A stretch of 64,000 bases of DNA from Diplosphaera chodatii (lineage: Eukaryota > Chlorophyta > Trebouxiophyceae > Prasiolales > Stichococcaceae): positions 806,001 to 870,000 of the forward strand of contig JAALGY010000061.1 of the NCBI GenBank assembly GCA_032358165.1, read 5' to 3'. The translations under genes and the position numbers were made by a program. Below the pieces are notes generated by a model. It did not search any database. It was not told the origin of the DNA and worked only from the letters and a program-made list of their open reading frames with translations. Below, one piece after another: positions 34,729 through 43,789 of this stretch. Numbering within the stretch: the stretch's first letter is position 1; each line of letters begins with the position of its first letter.

Positions 34729-35514
34729 CTGCAGACGGCACCGGCCACGCATGCAGCCCCAGAGCAGCATGCAGCGACCGCGCCAGCAGCTCCCAGCAGC
34801 CAGCCTGCAACACCAGCAACGGCACCAGCAGCAACATTGCCACAGCAGCCAGCAGCAACCAGCCGGCCCAGCATTGACCCAAAGCAGCAGCCGCGGCTTC
34901 CAGCGCGCAGCAGCAGCTCTGGGTCAGCAGCGTGGGTTTTCAGCGGCCTGGATTTTGCAGCAGGCAGCAGCAGCGATGCTGCCGCAGCGGCAGTACAGGG
35001 TTTCTGCACCAGCAAGCTTTGCTTGCAAGATGCTGCACAGCATGTCACTGTGATGCGTGTCAGCAAGCAGAAGACCGGCCTGGCTGTCGTCAGCATCGAT
35101 GATGCTGTGTTTGTGCGCAGGATGTGCAGCGCCAAAGCGCGCCTTCCCCGCACTTGCGGAGTGTCTATCTTTGAGAGCGTGGCTCCGCAGCGTCGTGACG
35201 CAGCGGCACAGCTGCGCAGGAGTCAGCACCAGGCAGCCCAAGATGCAGCTCCAGTGGCGAATGCACGCCGCGCAGCCGCGGATGCTGTGCAATTTGCACA
35301 GCAGCACCTCGCGCCGCGCCGGCAGCGGCGGCCAAGCGCTCTTGGCCCTCACCCTGCTCCTGCTCCCCTTGGCATTGCATCACGCTTTGCTGTGCTGCCT
35401 GTTGAGCCCACTTCTCACACATCACCTGGTGGCCCCACACTGGCTGAGGGCACACAACCCTCTCCAGCAAAGGCGCCAGCCACACCCAAACCCACCTCCA
35501 ACCATGTCTGCTAG
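34729..35514 (+). CDS. LINE-A ORF1, C-terminal two thirds (A15)
   Basis: It encodes an Ala/Pro/Gln-rich linker, then an RRM-like fold (AWVFSGLDF, HVTVMRVSKQKTGLAVVS, VRRMCSAKARLPRTCGVSIF) and an Arg-rich end. ORF1 proteins of this type bind LINE RNA. The frame ends at TAG 35512; the next frame in the same register is ORF2. The N-terminus is missing here but present in A16. Confidence 0.7.
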   Translation: MQTAPATHAAPEQHAATAPAAPSSQPATPATAPAATLPQQPAATSRPSIDPKQQPRLPARSSSSGSAAWVFSGLDFAAGSSSDAAAAAVQGFCTSKLCLQDAAQHVTVMRVSKQKTGLAVVSIDDAVFVRRMCSAKARLPRTCGVSIFESVAPQRRDAAAQLRRSQHQAAQDAAPVANARRAAADAVQFAQQHLAPRRQRRPSALGPHPAPAPLGIASRFAVLPVEPTSHTSPGGPTLAEGTQPSPAKAPATPKPTSNHVC

Positions 35515-35541
35515 GGGTGTTGGGGCCGGGCTGCGCCCGGC
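35512..35541 (+). promoter_or_regulatory. candidate stop-codon readthrough or reinitiation site between ORF1 and ORF2
   Basis: TAG at 35512-35514 is followed by G, then after a 10-nt spacer by a perfect 7-bp stem GCCGGGC/GCCCGGC with loop TGC (35525-35541). ORF1 and ORF2 share one frame and ORF2 lacks a nearby ATG. UAG-G plus a downstream stem is the layout of known readthrough cassettes; function here is inferred. Confidence 0.45.
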
Positions 35542-38516
35542 GCAATCCGGTCCCCTAACAGTGCCCTGTCTGTGCTGAGCCTGAACGTCCAGGGCTGGCT
35601 GTCCAGAGATGCATCTGCTCTTTCGCAGGTCATCAAGGCGGCTGACTTCGATGTACTGGCATTCAGCGGGACGTGGGCGCGTGAGGGGAGCGATGCGCCG
35701 GAGCTGGACGGCTTCACGTCCGTCCTGCACCTGCCGCGCAGCCGGCGTCAGCAGCGTGGCGGCGCACGTGGCGGCATTGCTGTCTACGTCGCCGACAAGC
35801 TGGCACCAATGGTAACACACTTGTCGACTGGACCCCAAAACTGCTACGCTCTTTTGAGGTTCGACAAGACCATTGGACAGGAGGAGGATGCATACATGTT
35901 CGCATGTTACATTCCACCAGAGGGCAGCCCATCATTTGATGGCAAGGGCCCTGCGGTCTGGGAGGCGTTACGTGAGGAGGTGAGCGCCACCTGCCGCATG
36001 GGGCATGTGTTTGTTGTTGGAGACCTGAATGCACGCACCAGCACCTGCCCGGACTTTCCGGGATCTGTCGATCACCCTGTCACAGAAGAGTTCCTGCCCT
36101 CCACTGCCCATCCTGTGCAGTCACAGCGGCACAGCCGCGACAGCAGGGAGCGGCCCAACAAGTGGGGCAGGGCTCTGCTTGACATGTGTGTTGAAACATC
36201 CCTCAGGATTGCTAACGGTCGTGTCCCAGGAGATGAGGGGGGACAGGTCACATTTGTTAGCCACAGTCAGGTGGGCAGCAGCCTGATCGACTATGTGCTT
36301 GCAAGTGCTGATGCATTCCCGCTGATTCAATCCCTAACAGTACTCCCTGCTCCCGAGTCGGACCACGCAGCCTTGCACTTGCTCATCAAGAGGACCACCG
36401 CCGCCCAGCAGCCGCTCCCACGTCGCCAGCGCCGCCGCCATCAGCAGCAGCAACCGCAGCAGCCCACAACCCAGCAGCCCCTGCGCCTCAGCGCAGCGCA
36501 GCTGGGAGTGTGGCAGCAGCGCCTGCAGCAGCTTGATGCAGCAGCCCAACTGGTCGACATCGCAACGGCAGCTGACGCCGCCCAGGTACCTGATGACATG
36601 CATGCTGTGGGCATGCAGTTCGACCAGTTTATCGAGACCACGCAGGCTGAGGTGGCTGCAACAGCGCCGGCCGCCAAGGGGCGGGGGCGTGACCGCAACG
36701 CTGTGCCCCGCTGGTGGGACGCTGAACTGGCCCGCGGGCGCCGCGCAGCGCGGCAAGCCGCGCGTCGCGACCCGCAGTCAGCTGCTGCTCGCGCACTGCG
36801 CCAGCAGTACCAGCACCTGCTACGCCGCACACAGCGCCAGTGGACCCGCAGTCAGGCTCTTTCTCTCACTGAAATGGCTCGCTCTACCAACTCCAAAAAG
36901 TTTTGGCAGAAGTTCAAACCTGCTAAGAAGCGGTCCTGTCCCATAGCAGATGATGTGATGCTCGAGTCCTTCCGTAAACTACTGGATGCCCCCACACTTC
37001 CATCAAGCACTGCAGGTACCTCGGGTAGTGGTGCTGCGCCACCTTTTGCCGACGGGAGCGAGCTGAACTCGCCCTTCACAGCCGGCGCCGTGCAAGAGGC
37101 TATAGGAGCCCTGCGCGGAGGCAAAGCAACGGTGGGGTTGCTCAAATTGGATGCTTTATCTGTTGCAGCGGGGCAGCTTGCACCCTGTCTTGCATGTATT
37201 TTTAACTCGTGTCAACGAGTTGCAGCGTTGCCAAGGAGCTGGGCATTGTGCGGCATCACGCCAATTCATAAGGGGGGCGACACATCTGATCCGGGTAATT
37301 ACCGTGGCATTGCTGTTGGGTCTCTGTTGGCAAAACTATATGCTTGCATGCTTAACGAAAAGCTTATGAGGTGGACCGAGCAGCACCAGCTGCGCGCACG
37401 CGGACAGGCGGGCTTCCGCAAGGACCACCGCACCACCGATCAAACCTTCGTCGTTCGCACCCTCATCGAGAAGGCCAAGGCAGATAAGCAGCCTCTGTAC
37501 TCTTGCTTTGTCGATTTCAAGAAGGCATACGATACTGTACCTCGTGATTTGCTTTTGAGAAGCTGCAGCGGATTGGGGTGCATGGGGAGTTTCTGAGGGG
37601 GGTGCAGGCACTGTATGCTGATGTGCCAATGGCATTGCAGTTTGAGGGGGGAATGTCCGATACATTCCAGAGCACTTTGGGTGTTAAGCAGGGATGTCCA
37701 CTATCTCCAACCCTTTTCGGGATTTACATTGACGATTTCCAAGCGGAGCTGGAGGCCGCTGGCGGGGACCTGGACCTGCCCACCCTGTGTGGTGTGCAGG
37801 CACCTGCCCTCTTCTATGCAGATGACCTGGACCTGGTGTCCACGTCCGTACGCGGCCTGCAGGCGCAGCTCGACCTGCTGGAGTCGTACTGCAAGCGCTG
37901 GCGCCTCACCGTCAACGTGAAGAAGACAAAGGTCGTGGTGTATGCAGCCCAGGCTGCTGCACCACCAGTTCTCACCTACATGCATGCTCCCATCGAAGTA
38001 CTGGACTCGTTTACCTATCTGGGGGTTGATGTCTCTACTCGTAGTTCTTTTGCTGCCGCTAGCATCGGCAGAGCGGCCTCCGCCCAGCGCGCCGCACTTG
38101 CATTGCAGCATCGTTGCCATGACCTGAGCCTGCATGACCCAGCACTGCAGCTGCATTTGTTTGATGCACTAGTGCGTCCTGTTATGCTATACGGTGTTGA
38201 AACATGGGGACCTGGGGCGTTATGTGGTACTGGCATGGATACTTGTGAGCTTGTTCATCGGAAGTTCCTTCGGTCTGTTCTTGGCGTGCGCACAGGCACT
38301 CCCAACGTGGCGGTGTTGGGGGAGCTTGGGCGGTTCCCAGTGGCGCACACGGCAACGCTGGCCATCTGCCGGTTCTGGAACCGGCTGGTCGCAATGCCGG
38401 ACACCCGCCTCACCAAGCAGGCATTCCTGGAGAACTGTGCTCTGGCCAGCCGGCCGGGGCGCAGCACCAGCAGCTCAGCATGCTGGGCTGCCCAGGTGTG
38501 TTCGTTCCTGCACTTC

Positions 38517-38586
38517 TACATCCTTCCGGTCAAAGGTTCTCTTTTCCATCGCTATTTGCAACTTCCCTTACCGCTTTCCATTCATT
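38517..38586 (+). mobile_element. S7: short S module inside A15
   Basis: 65-bp module with a CCATTCATT tail, flanked by CACTTC (the complement of GAAGTG). It occupies the same LINE-A nucleotide and the same relative orientation as S2 and S5. Confidence 0.85.
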
Positions 38587-38647
38587 CCACTTCATGTCAC
38601 CCATCGTTGACGGCGTGCCGCAGCGCATTGACACATTTGTTGTCACT

Positions 38648-38659
38648 GGATAGCGGTAA
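38648..38659 (-). mobile_element. S8: 12-bp footprint of S
   Basis: GGATAGCGGTAA is exactly the complement of the S2 3' end and is flanked by a CACT duplication (38644-38647 and 38660-38663). Other LINE-A copies lack both the 12 bases and the second CACT. Confidence 0.65.
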
Positions 38660-39257
38660 CACTGCACACCTGCAACGCCGCACCTTCGATGCTGTGAATG
38701 GCAGCGACTTGCGCAAAGTGCGTGAGTGGCTGGGAGTCAGGGGCCCTGTGAACGGTGACAACTACCAGTTGGCCGGCTACTTGCAGGCAGTCGCCTCCAA
38801 GACCGGTCGTCGGCGGTTAGCACAGTTTCGCATGGGCAGTCACATGCTGGGGGTGGAGACAGGGAGGTGGCAGCGGCTGCCGCGGGCAGAGCGGCTGTGT
38901 CAGCGGTGTAGCTGCGGCGTGGTGGATGATGAGGCGCATATGGTCTGGGGGTGTCCAGCCCTAGTGGATCAGAGGGTGCAGCATTCGGAGCTGTTTGAGG
39001 ACAGCAACATCACATCAGTGGCAGGCTTTATGCAGCAGGATGCCGGGCAACTGGCAGCCTTTTTGCGGGGTTGTCACAATCAATGTGCAGAGTTGGAGGG
39101 GTGTGCATCCAACCGGGATTGAGTGGAACCATTCTGTCAGCGGGGAGTGAACGGTTTCGTACACGACTCGTTGTGCATGTTGCTCTGGGTTTTTCCGCCA
39201 GAGCCTGTGGCTAGGCCAAAATGGCCCACCACCAGTATGTAATCAATGTCAATGTCA

Positions 39258-40550
39258 AATGCCGGCGCGGCGCGAGGTGCTGCTGTGCAAATTGCACAGC
39301 ATCCGCGGCTGCGCGGCGTGCATTCGCCACTGGAGCTGCATCTTGGGCTGCCTGGTGCTGACTCCTGCGCAGCTGTGCCGCTGCGTCACGACGCTGCGGT
39401 GCCACGCTCTCAAAGATAGACACTCCGCAAGTGCGGGGAAGGCGCGCTTTTGCGCTGCACATCCTGCGCACAAACACAGTATCATCGATGCTGACGACAG
39501 CCAGGCCGGTCTTCTGCTTGCTCACACGCATCACAGTGACATGCTGTGGAAAGCGGTAAGGGAAGTTGCAAATAGCGATGGAAAAGAGAACCTTTGACCG
39601 GAAGGATGTTTCTGTGCAGCATTTTGCAAGCAAAGCTTGCTGGTGCAGAAAGCCTGTACTGCCGCTGCGGCAGCATCGCTGCTGCTGCCTGCTGCAAAAT
39701 CCAGGCCGCTGAAAACCCACGCTGCTGATCCAGTGCTGCTGCTGCGCGCTGGAAGCCGCGGCTGCTGCTTTGGGACAGTGCTGGGCCGGCTGGTTGCTGC
39801 TGGCTGCTGTGGCAATGTTGCTGCTGGTGCCGTTGCTGGTGTTGCAGGCTGGCTGCTGGGAGCTGCTGGCGCGGTCGCTGCATGCTGCTCTGGGGCTGCA
39901 TGCGTGGCCGGTGCCGTCTGCTGCTCCGGGCTGTTGCTGTTGAGCTGTGGCTGCTGCACATTTATCACAAGCTTGACTGACTGGCATTGCTGCTGCAGTG
40001 CCGCTTGCTGATATGTTGCTGCCTCGAGCTTCGATTGCTTCAGCTCGGCCTCAAGAGCCGCAATCCTGTGCAAGTATGGCGCAATGGCTGCGTTAGACGA
40101 GGGCTGTGGGACTGCACAGCCTGCACTGGAATCACCCTGGGCAGTCTGGGCAGTCACGTGATCCTGGTCAGCACCAACTGCAGTTGCATGTACGCATGCG
40201 TGTCCATGCACGGGGCCCCTTGGTGGCCGCTGCTGAGCAGCAGGCTCTGTATAGGCCTCGCTGATGGGTGCCGCAGTAAGCGTGCAGGACTGCTGCGTCA
40301 AATCGGCGCTGGAGTCCGACACCGAAAACTCTGCAAGTGCAGCGTCCGCAATGCCGTCCATCGGCTCCATGACGGCGTGTATCTGGCGACGAACTGTTTC
40401 TGCGTTGGCACCCCTGCGAACAGATACGTTGTAACGTTTGGCGATCTTCCGGAGTTCGGTCATGTCACTCAGTGATGCAACCGTCGCCCAGTCCATCGCC
40501 GCATCTGTCGAGCACACAACGTCAGAGAACGAGCGCGTGCAGATCGTCAT
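39258..40550 (-). pseudogene. LINE-A ORF1 (A16) interrupted by S9
   Basis: It starts MTICTRSFSDVV, with a helix-extended-helix stretch (MTELRKIAKRYNVSVRRG) that looks SAP-like, then a coiled coil (YLHRIAALEAELKQSKLEAA), a low-complexity linker and the RRM-like part. This order resembles L1-type ORF1 proteins, which form trimers and coat the RNA. S9 interrupts it at 39551-39611, and the last codons are cut off by A15. Confidence 0.75.
39551..39611 (-). mobile_element. S9: short S module inside ORF1 of A16
   Basis: 65-bp module flanked by CTGTG on both sides; truncated at the usual internal point (AAACATCCTTCC in sense). Confidence 0.8.
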
Positions 40551-40957
40551 GTTGTGATGTATAGAAGGTATCTGGATGGTTGCAGCTTGGGACGCTGCTG
40601 CAGGGTGAGTGTGACACAGATTGGGTGGTTGGAGTGAGTATGGGAGGCCTCAAACGAGGTGCAATGGCCTCAAACGAGGTGCGATTGCTGCGAAATTGCA
40701 GCAGAAGGGTGATGTGTGTGTGATGAGTCTGCTCGCAAGATTTGCAAGCAGTTTGAGCGGGTTAGAGCGTAGGGTTGCGTTGTTTGACGGGGTTGGTTGG
40801 TTGGGTGCGGTTGGCCTCCTGAGAGCGCACTGCCGGACACCGGGCAGCGCGGGATCCTTCGCGCTTGGTGTAGAGAGCCTGTATGTAGCCAGAGAGCGTG
40901 TTGAGAACGTGCGCAAGAAACCCTTCCGAGTATGCAAACGGAAGAGGGAGATGCCGA

Positions 40958-41242
40958 AGGTGAAGGCTGGTGCTGGCTGGCAAGGTTTGAAGGTGTAGGT
41001 GAAGGCGAGTGGCGGTGGGAGTCTAGGATGGGACTGAGAGTGAGGGTGAAGATGAAGGCTGGTGCTGGCTGGTGAGGTGTGAGGGTGTAGGCGAAGGTGA
41101 GCGGCGGTGGGAGTCAGGAGGGGACTGAAAGTGAAGGTAAAGGTGAAGGCTGGTGCTGGCTGGCAAGGTGTGAAGGTGTAGGCGAAGGTGAGCGGCAGTG
41201 GGAGTCCAGGATGGGACTGAAAGTGAAGGTGAAGGTGACGGC
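40958..41242. repeat. 92-bp minisatellite, block 8
   Basis: About three units, 22 kb away from the other blocks but with the same unit. It flanks the 5' end of A16, so LINE-A also used it as target here. Confidence 0.9.
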
Positions 41243-41357
41243 ATGCCGCTGACAGTGGCACCGGGTGAGTGGCCGTCCAGTGGACGACGAGGTCGCGGCC
41301 GGTGATGCTGCATAGGCCGCTGTCGATCCAGATCCTTCTGAAGTCGGTCATGGGTGG
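41243..41357 (-). mobile_element. LINE-B fragment
   Basis: Near-identical to 19583-19711 (frame reading TDFRRIWIDSGLCS, RWTATHPVPL on the minus strand). It is joined to minisatellite at the word GCATGCCGCTG and cut off by an AAAC-rich stretch. Confidence 0.7.
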
Positions 41358-41426
41358 TCTGTCCACGTGCCACGGCAAAACAAACAACAAAACAAACAAA
41401 CAAACAAACACGTGCCACGGCACCCG

Positions 41427-41647
41427 CGGGTAAAAGTGTCCTCTATTGACATATTTCGAACAGAGCATTTTGATGACCTACCCAGCCGCCCTCACGTTCC
41501 CACGTGAGACGCCGCATTGTGCCGCAGAGCCTCGTTCATTGAGCTTGGTTCTGGTCTGGACGCATTTTACTAAAAAAAAACAAACAAACAACAGAGCCTT
41601 GCTATTGAGCTTGGTTCTGGTCTGAACGCCCTTTGTAAAAAACAAGC
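41427..41647 (+). mobile_element. R3/R4: two R repeat fragments with AAAC tails
   Basis: A partial R copy with tail, then a second, shorter R 3' end (GAACGCCCTTTGTAAAAAAC). The second lies next to A17 and supplies its target duplication ACAAGC. Confidence 0.65.
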
Positions 41648-42452
41648 CATTGACATTGATTACATACTGGTGGTGGGCCATTTTGGCCTAGCCACAGGCT
41701 CTGGCGGAAAAACCCAGAGCAACATGCACAACGAGTCGTGTACGAAACCGTTCACTCCCCGCTGACAGAATGGTTCCACTCAATCCCGGTTGGATGCACA
41801 CCCCTCCAACTCTGCACGTTGATCATGACAACCCCGCAAAAAGGCTGCCAGTTGCCCGGCATCCTGCTGCATAAAGTCCGCCACTGATGTGATGTTGCTG
41901 TTCTCAAACAGCTCCGAATGCTGCACCCTCTGATCCACTAGGGCTGGACACCCCCAGACCATATGCGCCTCATCATCCACCACGCCGCAGCTACACCGCT
42001 GACACAGCCGCTCTGCCCGTGGCAGCCGCTGCCACCTCCCTGTCTCCACCCCCAGCATGTGACTGCCCATGCGAAACTGTGCTAACCGCCGACGACCGGT
42101 CTTGGAGGCGACTGCCTGCAAGTAGCCGGCCAATTGGTAGTTGTCACCGTTCACAGGGCCCCTGACTCCTAGCCACTCACGCACTTTGCGCAAGTCGCTG
42201 CCATTCACAGCATCGAAGGTGCGGCGCTGCAGGTGTGCAGTGACAACAGATGTGTCAATGCGCTGCGGCACGCCGTCAACGATGGGTGACATGAAGTGCA
42301 GGAACGAACACACCTGGGCAGCCCAGCATGCTGAGCTGCTGGTGCTGCGCCCCGGCCGGCTGGCCAGAGCACAGTTCTCCAGGAATGCCTGCTTGGTGAG
42401 GCGGGTGTCCGGCATTGCGACCAGCCGGTTCCAGAACCGGCAGATGGCCAGC
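41648..42452 (-). mobile_element. A17: 5'-truncated LINE-A copy in R sequence
   Basis: ORF2 C-terminus and 3' end, flanked by ACAAGC on both sides. It shows private changes (FENSNITSV, DQRAELEGC), so it is somewhat older than A2 or A13. Confidence 0.88.
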
Positions 42453-42660
42453 GACAAGCAAACAAGCAAACACGAGCCCTGCATCCCTTGTGGTTCCAGT
42501 GTCCTCTTCTGCCATATCTCGAACAGAGCATTTTGATGACCTACCCAGCCGCCCTCACATTCCCACGTGAGCCGCCGCATTATGCCGCAGAGCCTTGTTC
42601 ATTGAGCTTGGTTCTGGTCTGGACGCCCTTTGTAAAAAACACACAAACAAACCAAAAATC
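42453..42660 (+). mobile_element. R5: R repeat copy
   Basis: R copy resumed after A17, ending in GGACGCCCTTTGTAAAAAAC and AAAC repeats. The palindrome is changed here (CTCACATTCCCACGTGAG). Confidence 0.65.
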
Positions 42661-42663
42661 TGG

Positions 42664-42832
42664 TCTGAACGCCCTTTGAAAAACAAACAAACAAACAAAC
42701 AAACAAACAAACAAACAAATCAAAAGAACGCCCTTTGCAACAAACAAACAAACAAACAAACAAACAAACAAACAAACAAACAAACAAACAAACAAACAAA
42801 CAAACAAACAAACAAACAAACAAACAAACAAG
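42664..42832. repeat. (AAAC)n microsatellite, two long tracts
   Basis: Nearly pure AAAC repeats at about 42685-42720 and 42738-42832 with an R 3' end between them. The minus-strand frame of repeated FVCLFVCL is an artefact of this repeat. Confidence 0.9.
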
Positions 42833-42835
42833 ATC

Positions 42836-42956
42836 CAAGGGTGCAGCATTCCGAGCTGTTTGAGGACAGCACCATCACATCAGTAGCGGACTTCATGCAG
42901 AAGGATGCCGGGCAACTGGCAGCCTTTTTGCGGGTTTGTCATGATCAATGTGCAGC
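42836..42956 (+). mobile_element. A18: diverged LINE-A ORF2 C-terminal fragment
   Basis: Reads RVQHSELFEDSTITSVADF, then QKDAGQLAAFLRVCHDQCA; cut off before the ORF2 stop. Confidence 0.75.
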
Positions 42957-43390
42957 TTCAGCAGCGCCTCGGCTCTTGTTAGATCCAGTTTGCAGCAGCG
43001 GTTTGGGGGAGCCGCTTCAGACTGGAGTCTGGCATCAGCTGCGCCGCCTTGCCATCGACAGCCGACACTCACAGACCTTTCTTCTCAGACTGCAGATGCA
43101 CATACTCGCGACTGTGTCACATCGCCATATCGTCGTGTGCTGCCTCCTCAGCCATGCAGCTTCACCATTGCCAGCTGCCGCCGCCGCCGCTTGACGCATC
43201 TGCCCCTTGCCGCAGTCTGCCGCTAGCTTCGGCCGCATTAGCAGTGGGCCATAGAGACTCACCAGTTTTGATGGCATTACCTAGTACAGGACATACCGTT
43301 TGTGGCCTGGGTGATTGGGACCGCGTTGTTGGCGCTGCTGACTTTCGCCGTTCTAAGCCTTTGCAGCACGTTTGCAGCCATGCAGCTTAG
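42957..43390. other. non-repeat segment held between LINE-A and R fragments
   Basis: This 430-bp stretch matches none of the families in the window. It includes a frame with a hydrophobic run (VIGTALLALLTFAVLSL) at about 43305-43370. It could be captured host sequence or old unique DNA; no gene is called. Confidence 0.4.
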
Positions 43391-43625
43391 ACTTCCTCAT
43401 CGGGACTATTGCCTTGCGCTGGTCTCATGGGCCCTGCCCTTGTGGTTTCAGTGTCCTCCATCTACATGTTTCGAACACCTGATGTTTGACGTGATATTCA
43501 TTCGCCGCTCTCATGTTGACATGTGAGAAGCCGCATTGTGCCGCAGAGCCTTGCTACTGAGCTTGGTTCTGGTCTGGACGCCCATTGTAAAAAACAAACA
43601 AACAAACAAACAAACAAACAAACAA
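43391..43625 (+). mobile_element. R6: diverged R repeat copy with AAAC tail
   Basis: Begins at CTTCCTCATCGGGACTATTG, lacks some inner parts, and ends in GGACGCCCATTGTAAAAAAC and about eight AAAC units. Confidence 0.65.
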
Positions 43626-43789
43626 TGTGCAGAGTTGGAGGGGTGCATTCAACTGGGATTGAGTGTCAGCGGGGAGTGAGCAATTTCGTACACGACTCGT
43701 TGTGCATGTTGCTCTGGGTTTCTCCCAGAGCCTGTGGCCAGAATGGCCCACCACCAGTATGTGATTAATGTCAATGTACATGGGCTGGT
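43626..43789 (+). mobile_element. A19: diverged LINE-A 3' end, right rim of the island
   Basis: ORF2 end and 3' UTR with several indels (for example TTTCTCCCAGAGCC). The tail reads GATTAATGTCAATGTACATG. It is the oldest-looking LINE-A copy and marks the island edge. Confidence 0.75.

Larger units (their letters stand above)
35515..39122 (+). pseudogene. LINE-A ORF2 of A15, frameshifted
   Basis: It is in the same frame as ORF1, with no ATG until about 80 codons in (the ATG of APMVTHL). The endonuclease N-terminus is complete, unlike in A13. A one-base loss near 37553 shifts the frame after VPRDLL, and the remainder continues at 37578-39122 in another frame with S7 and the 12-bp insert. All RT boxes remain recognisable. 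Confidence 0.85.
34729..39257 (+). mobile_element. A15: longest LINE-A copy (ORF1 part, ORF2, tail), inactivated
   Basis: It starts inside ORF1, continues through a TAG (35512-35514) into an ORF2 frame with the complete endonuclease start (LSLNVQGWLS, FSGTW), and ends in two to three AATGTC units. ORF2 is broken by a one-base deletion near 37551-37556 and by S7 at 38517-38586. A 12-bp S footprint sits at 38648-38659. Confidence 0.9.
39258..40957 (-). mobile_element. A16: 5' part of a LINE-A element (5' UTR and ORF1)
   Basis: The only copy with the ORF1 start (ATG at 40548-40550, minus) and about 400 bp upstream that is probably the 5' UTR. That region holds a duplicated word GGCCTCAAACGAGGTGC (near 40647-40683) and a palindrome CTGC..GAAATT..GCAG near 40690. 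It ends in minisatellite at 40957. The left side abuts the tail of A15 in opposite orientation, so the rest of A16 is lost or displaced. Confidence 0.8.

Noticed and set aside
34729..40957. Twin-priming inversion joining A15 and A16
   Set aside because: In twin priming the inverted 5' part lies before the 3' part. Here the opposite-orientation ORF1 lies after the A15 tail, so two elements or a rearrangement fit better.
12747..42580. Many plus- or minus-strand frames antisense to LINE-A ORF2
   Set aside because: They recur with every LINE-A copy on the strand opposite to the recognisable RT and endonuclease motifs and have no domain of their own.
42580..42849. Frames of repeated FVCLFVCL
   Set aside because: Pure translation of the AAAC microsatellite.
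11272..43789. LTR retrotransposon or DNA transposon
   Set aside because: No long terminal repeats, integrase, RNase H-gag arrangement, terminal inverted repeats or transposase were seen; all recognisable ends are of the non-LTR type.
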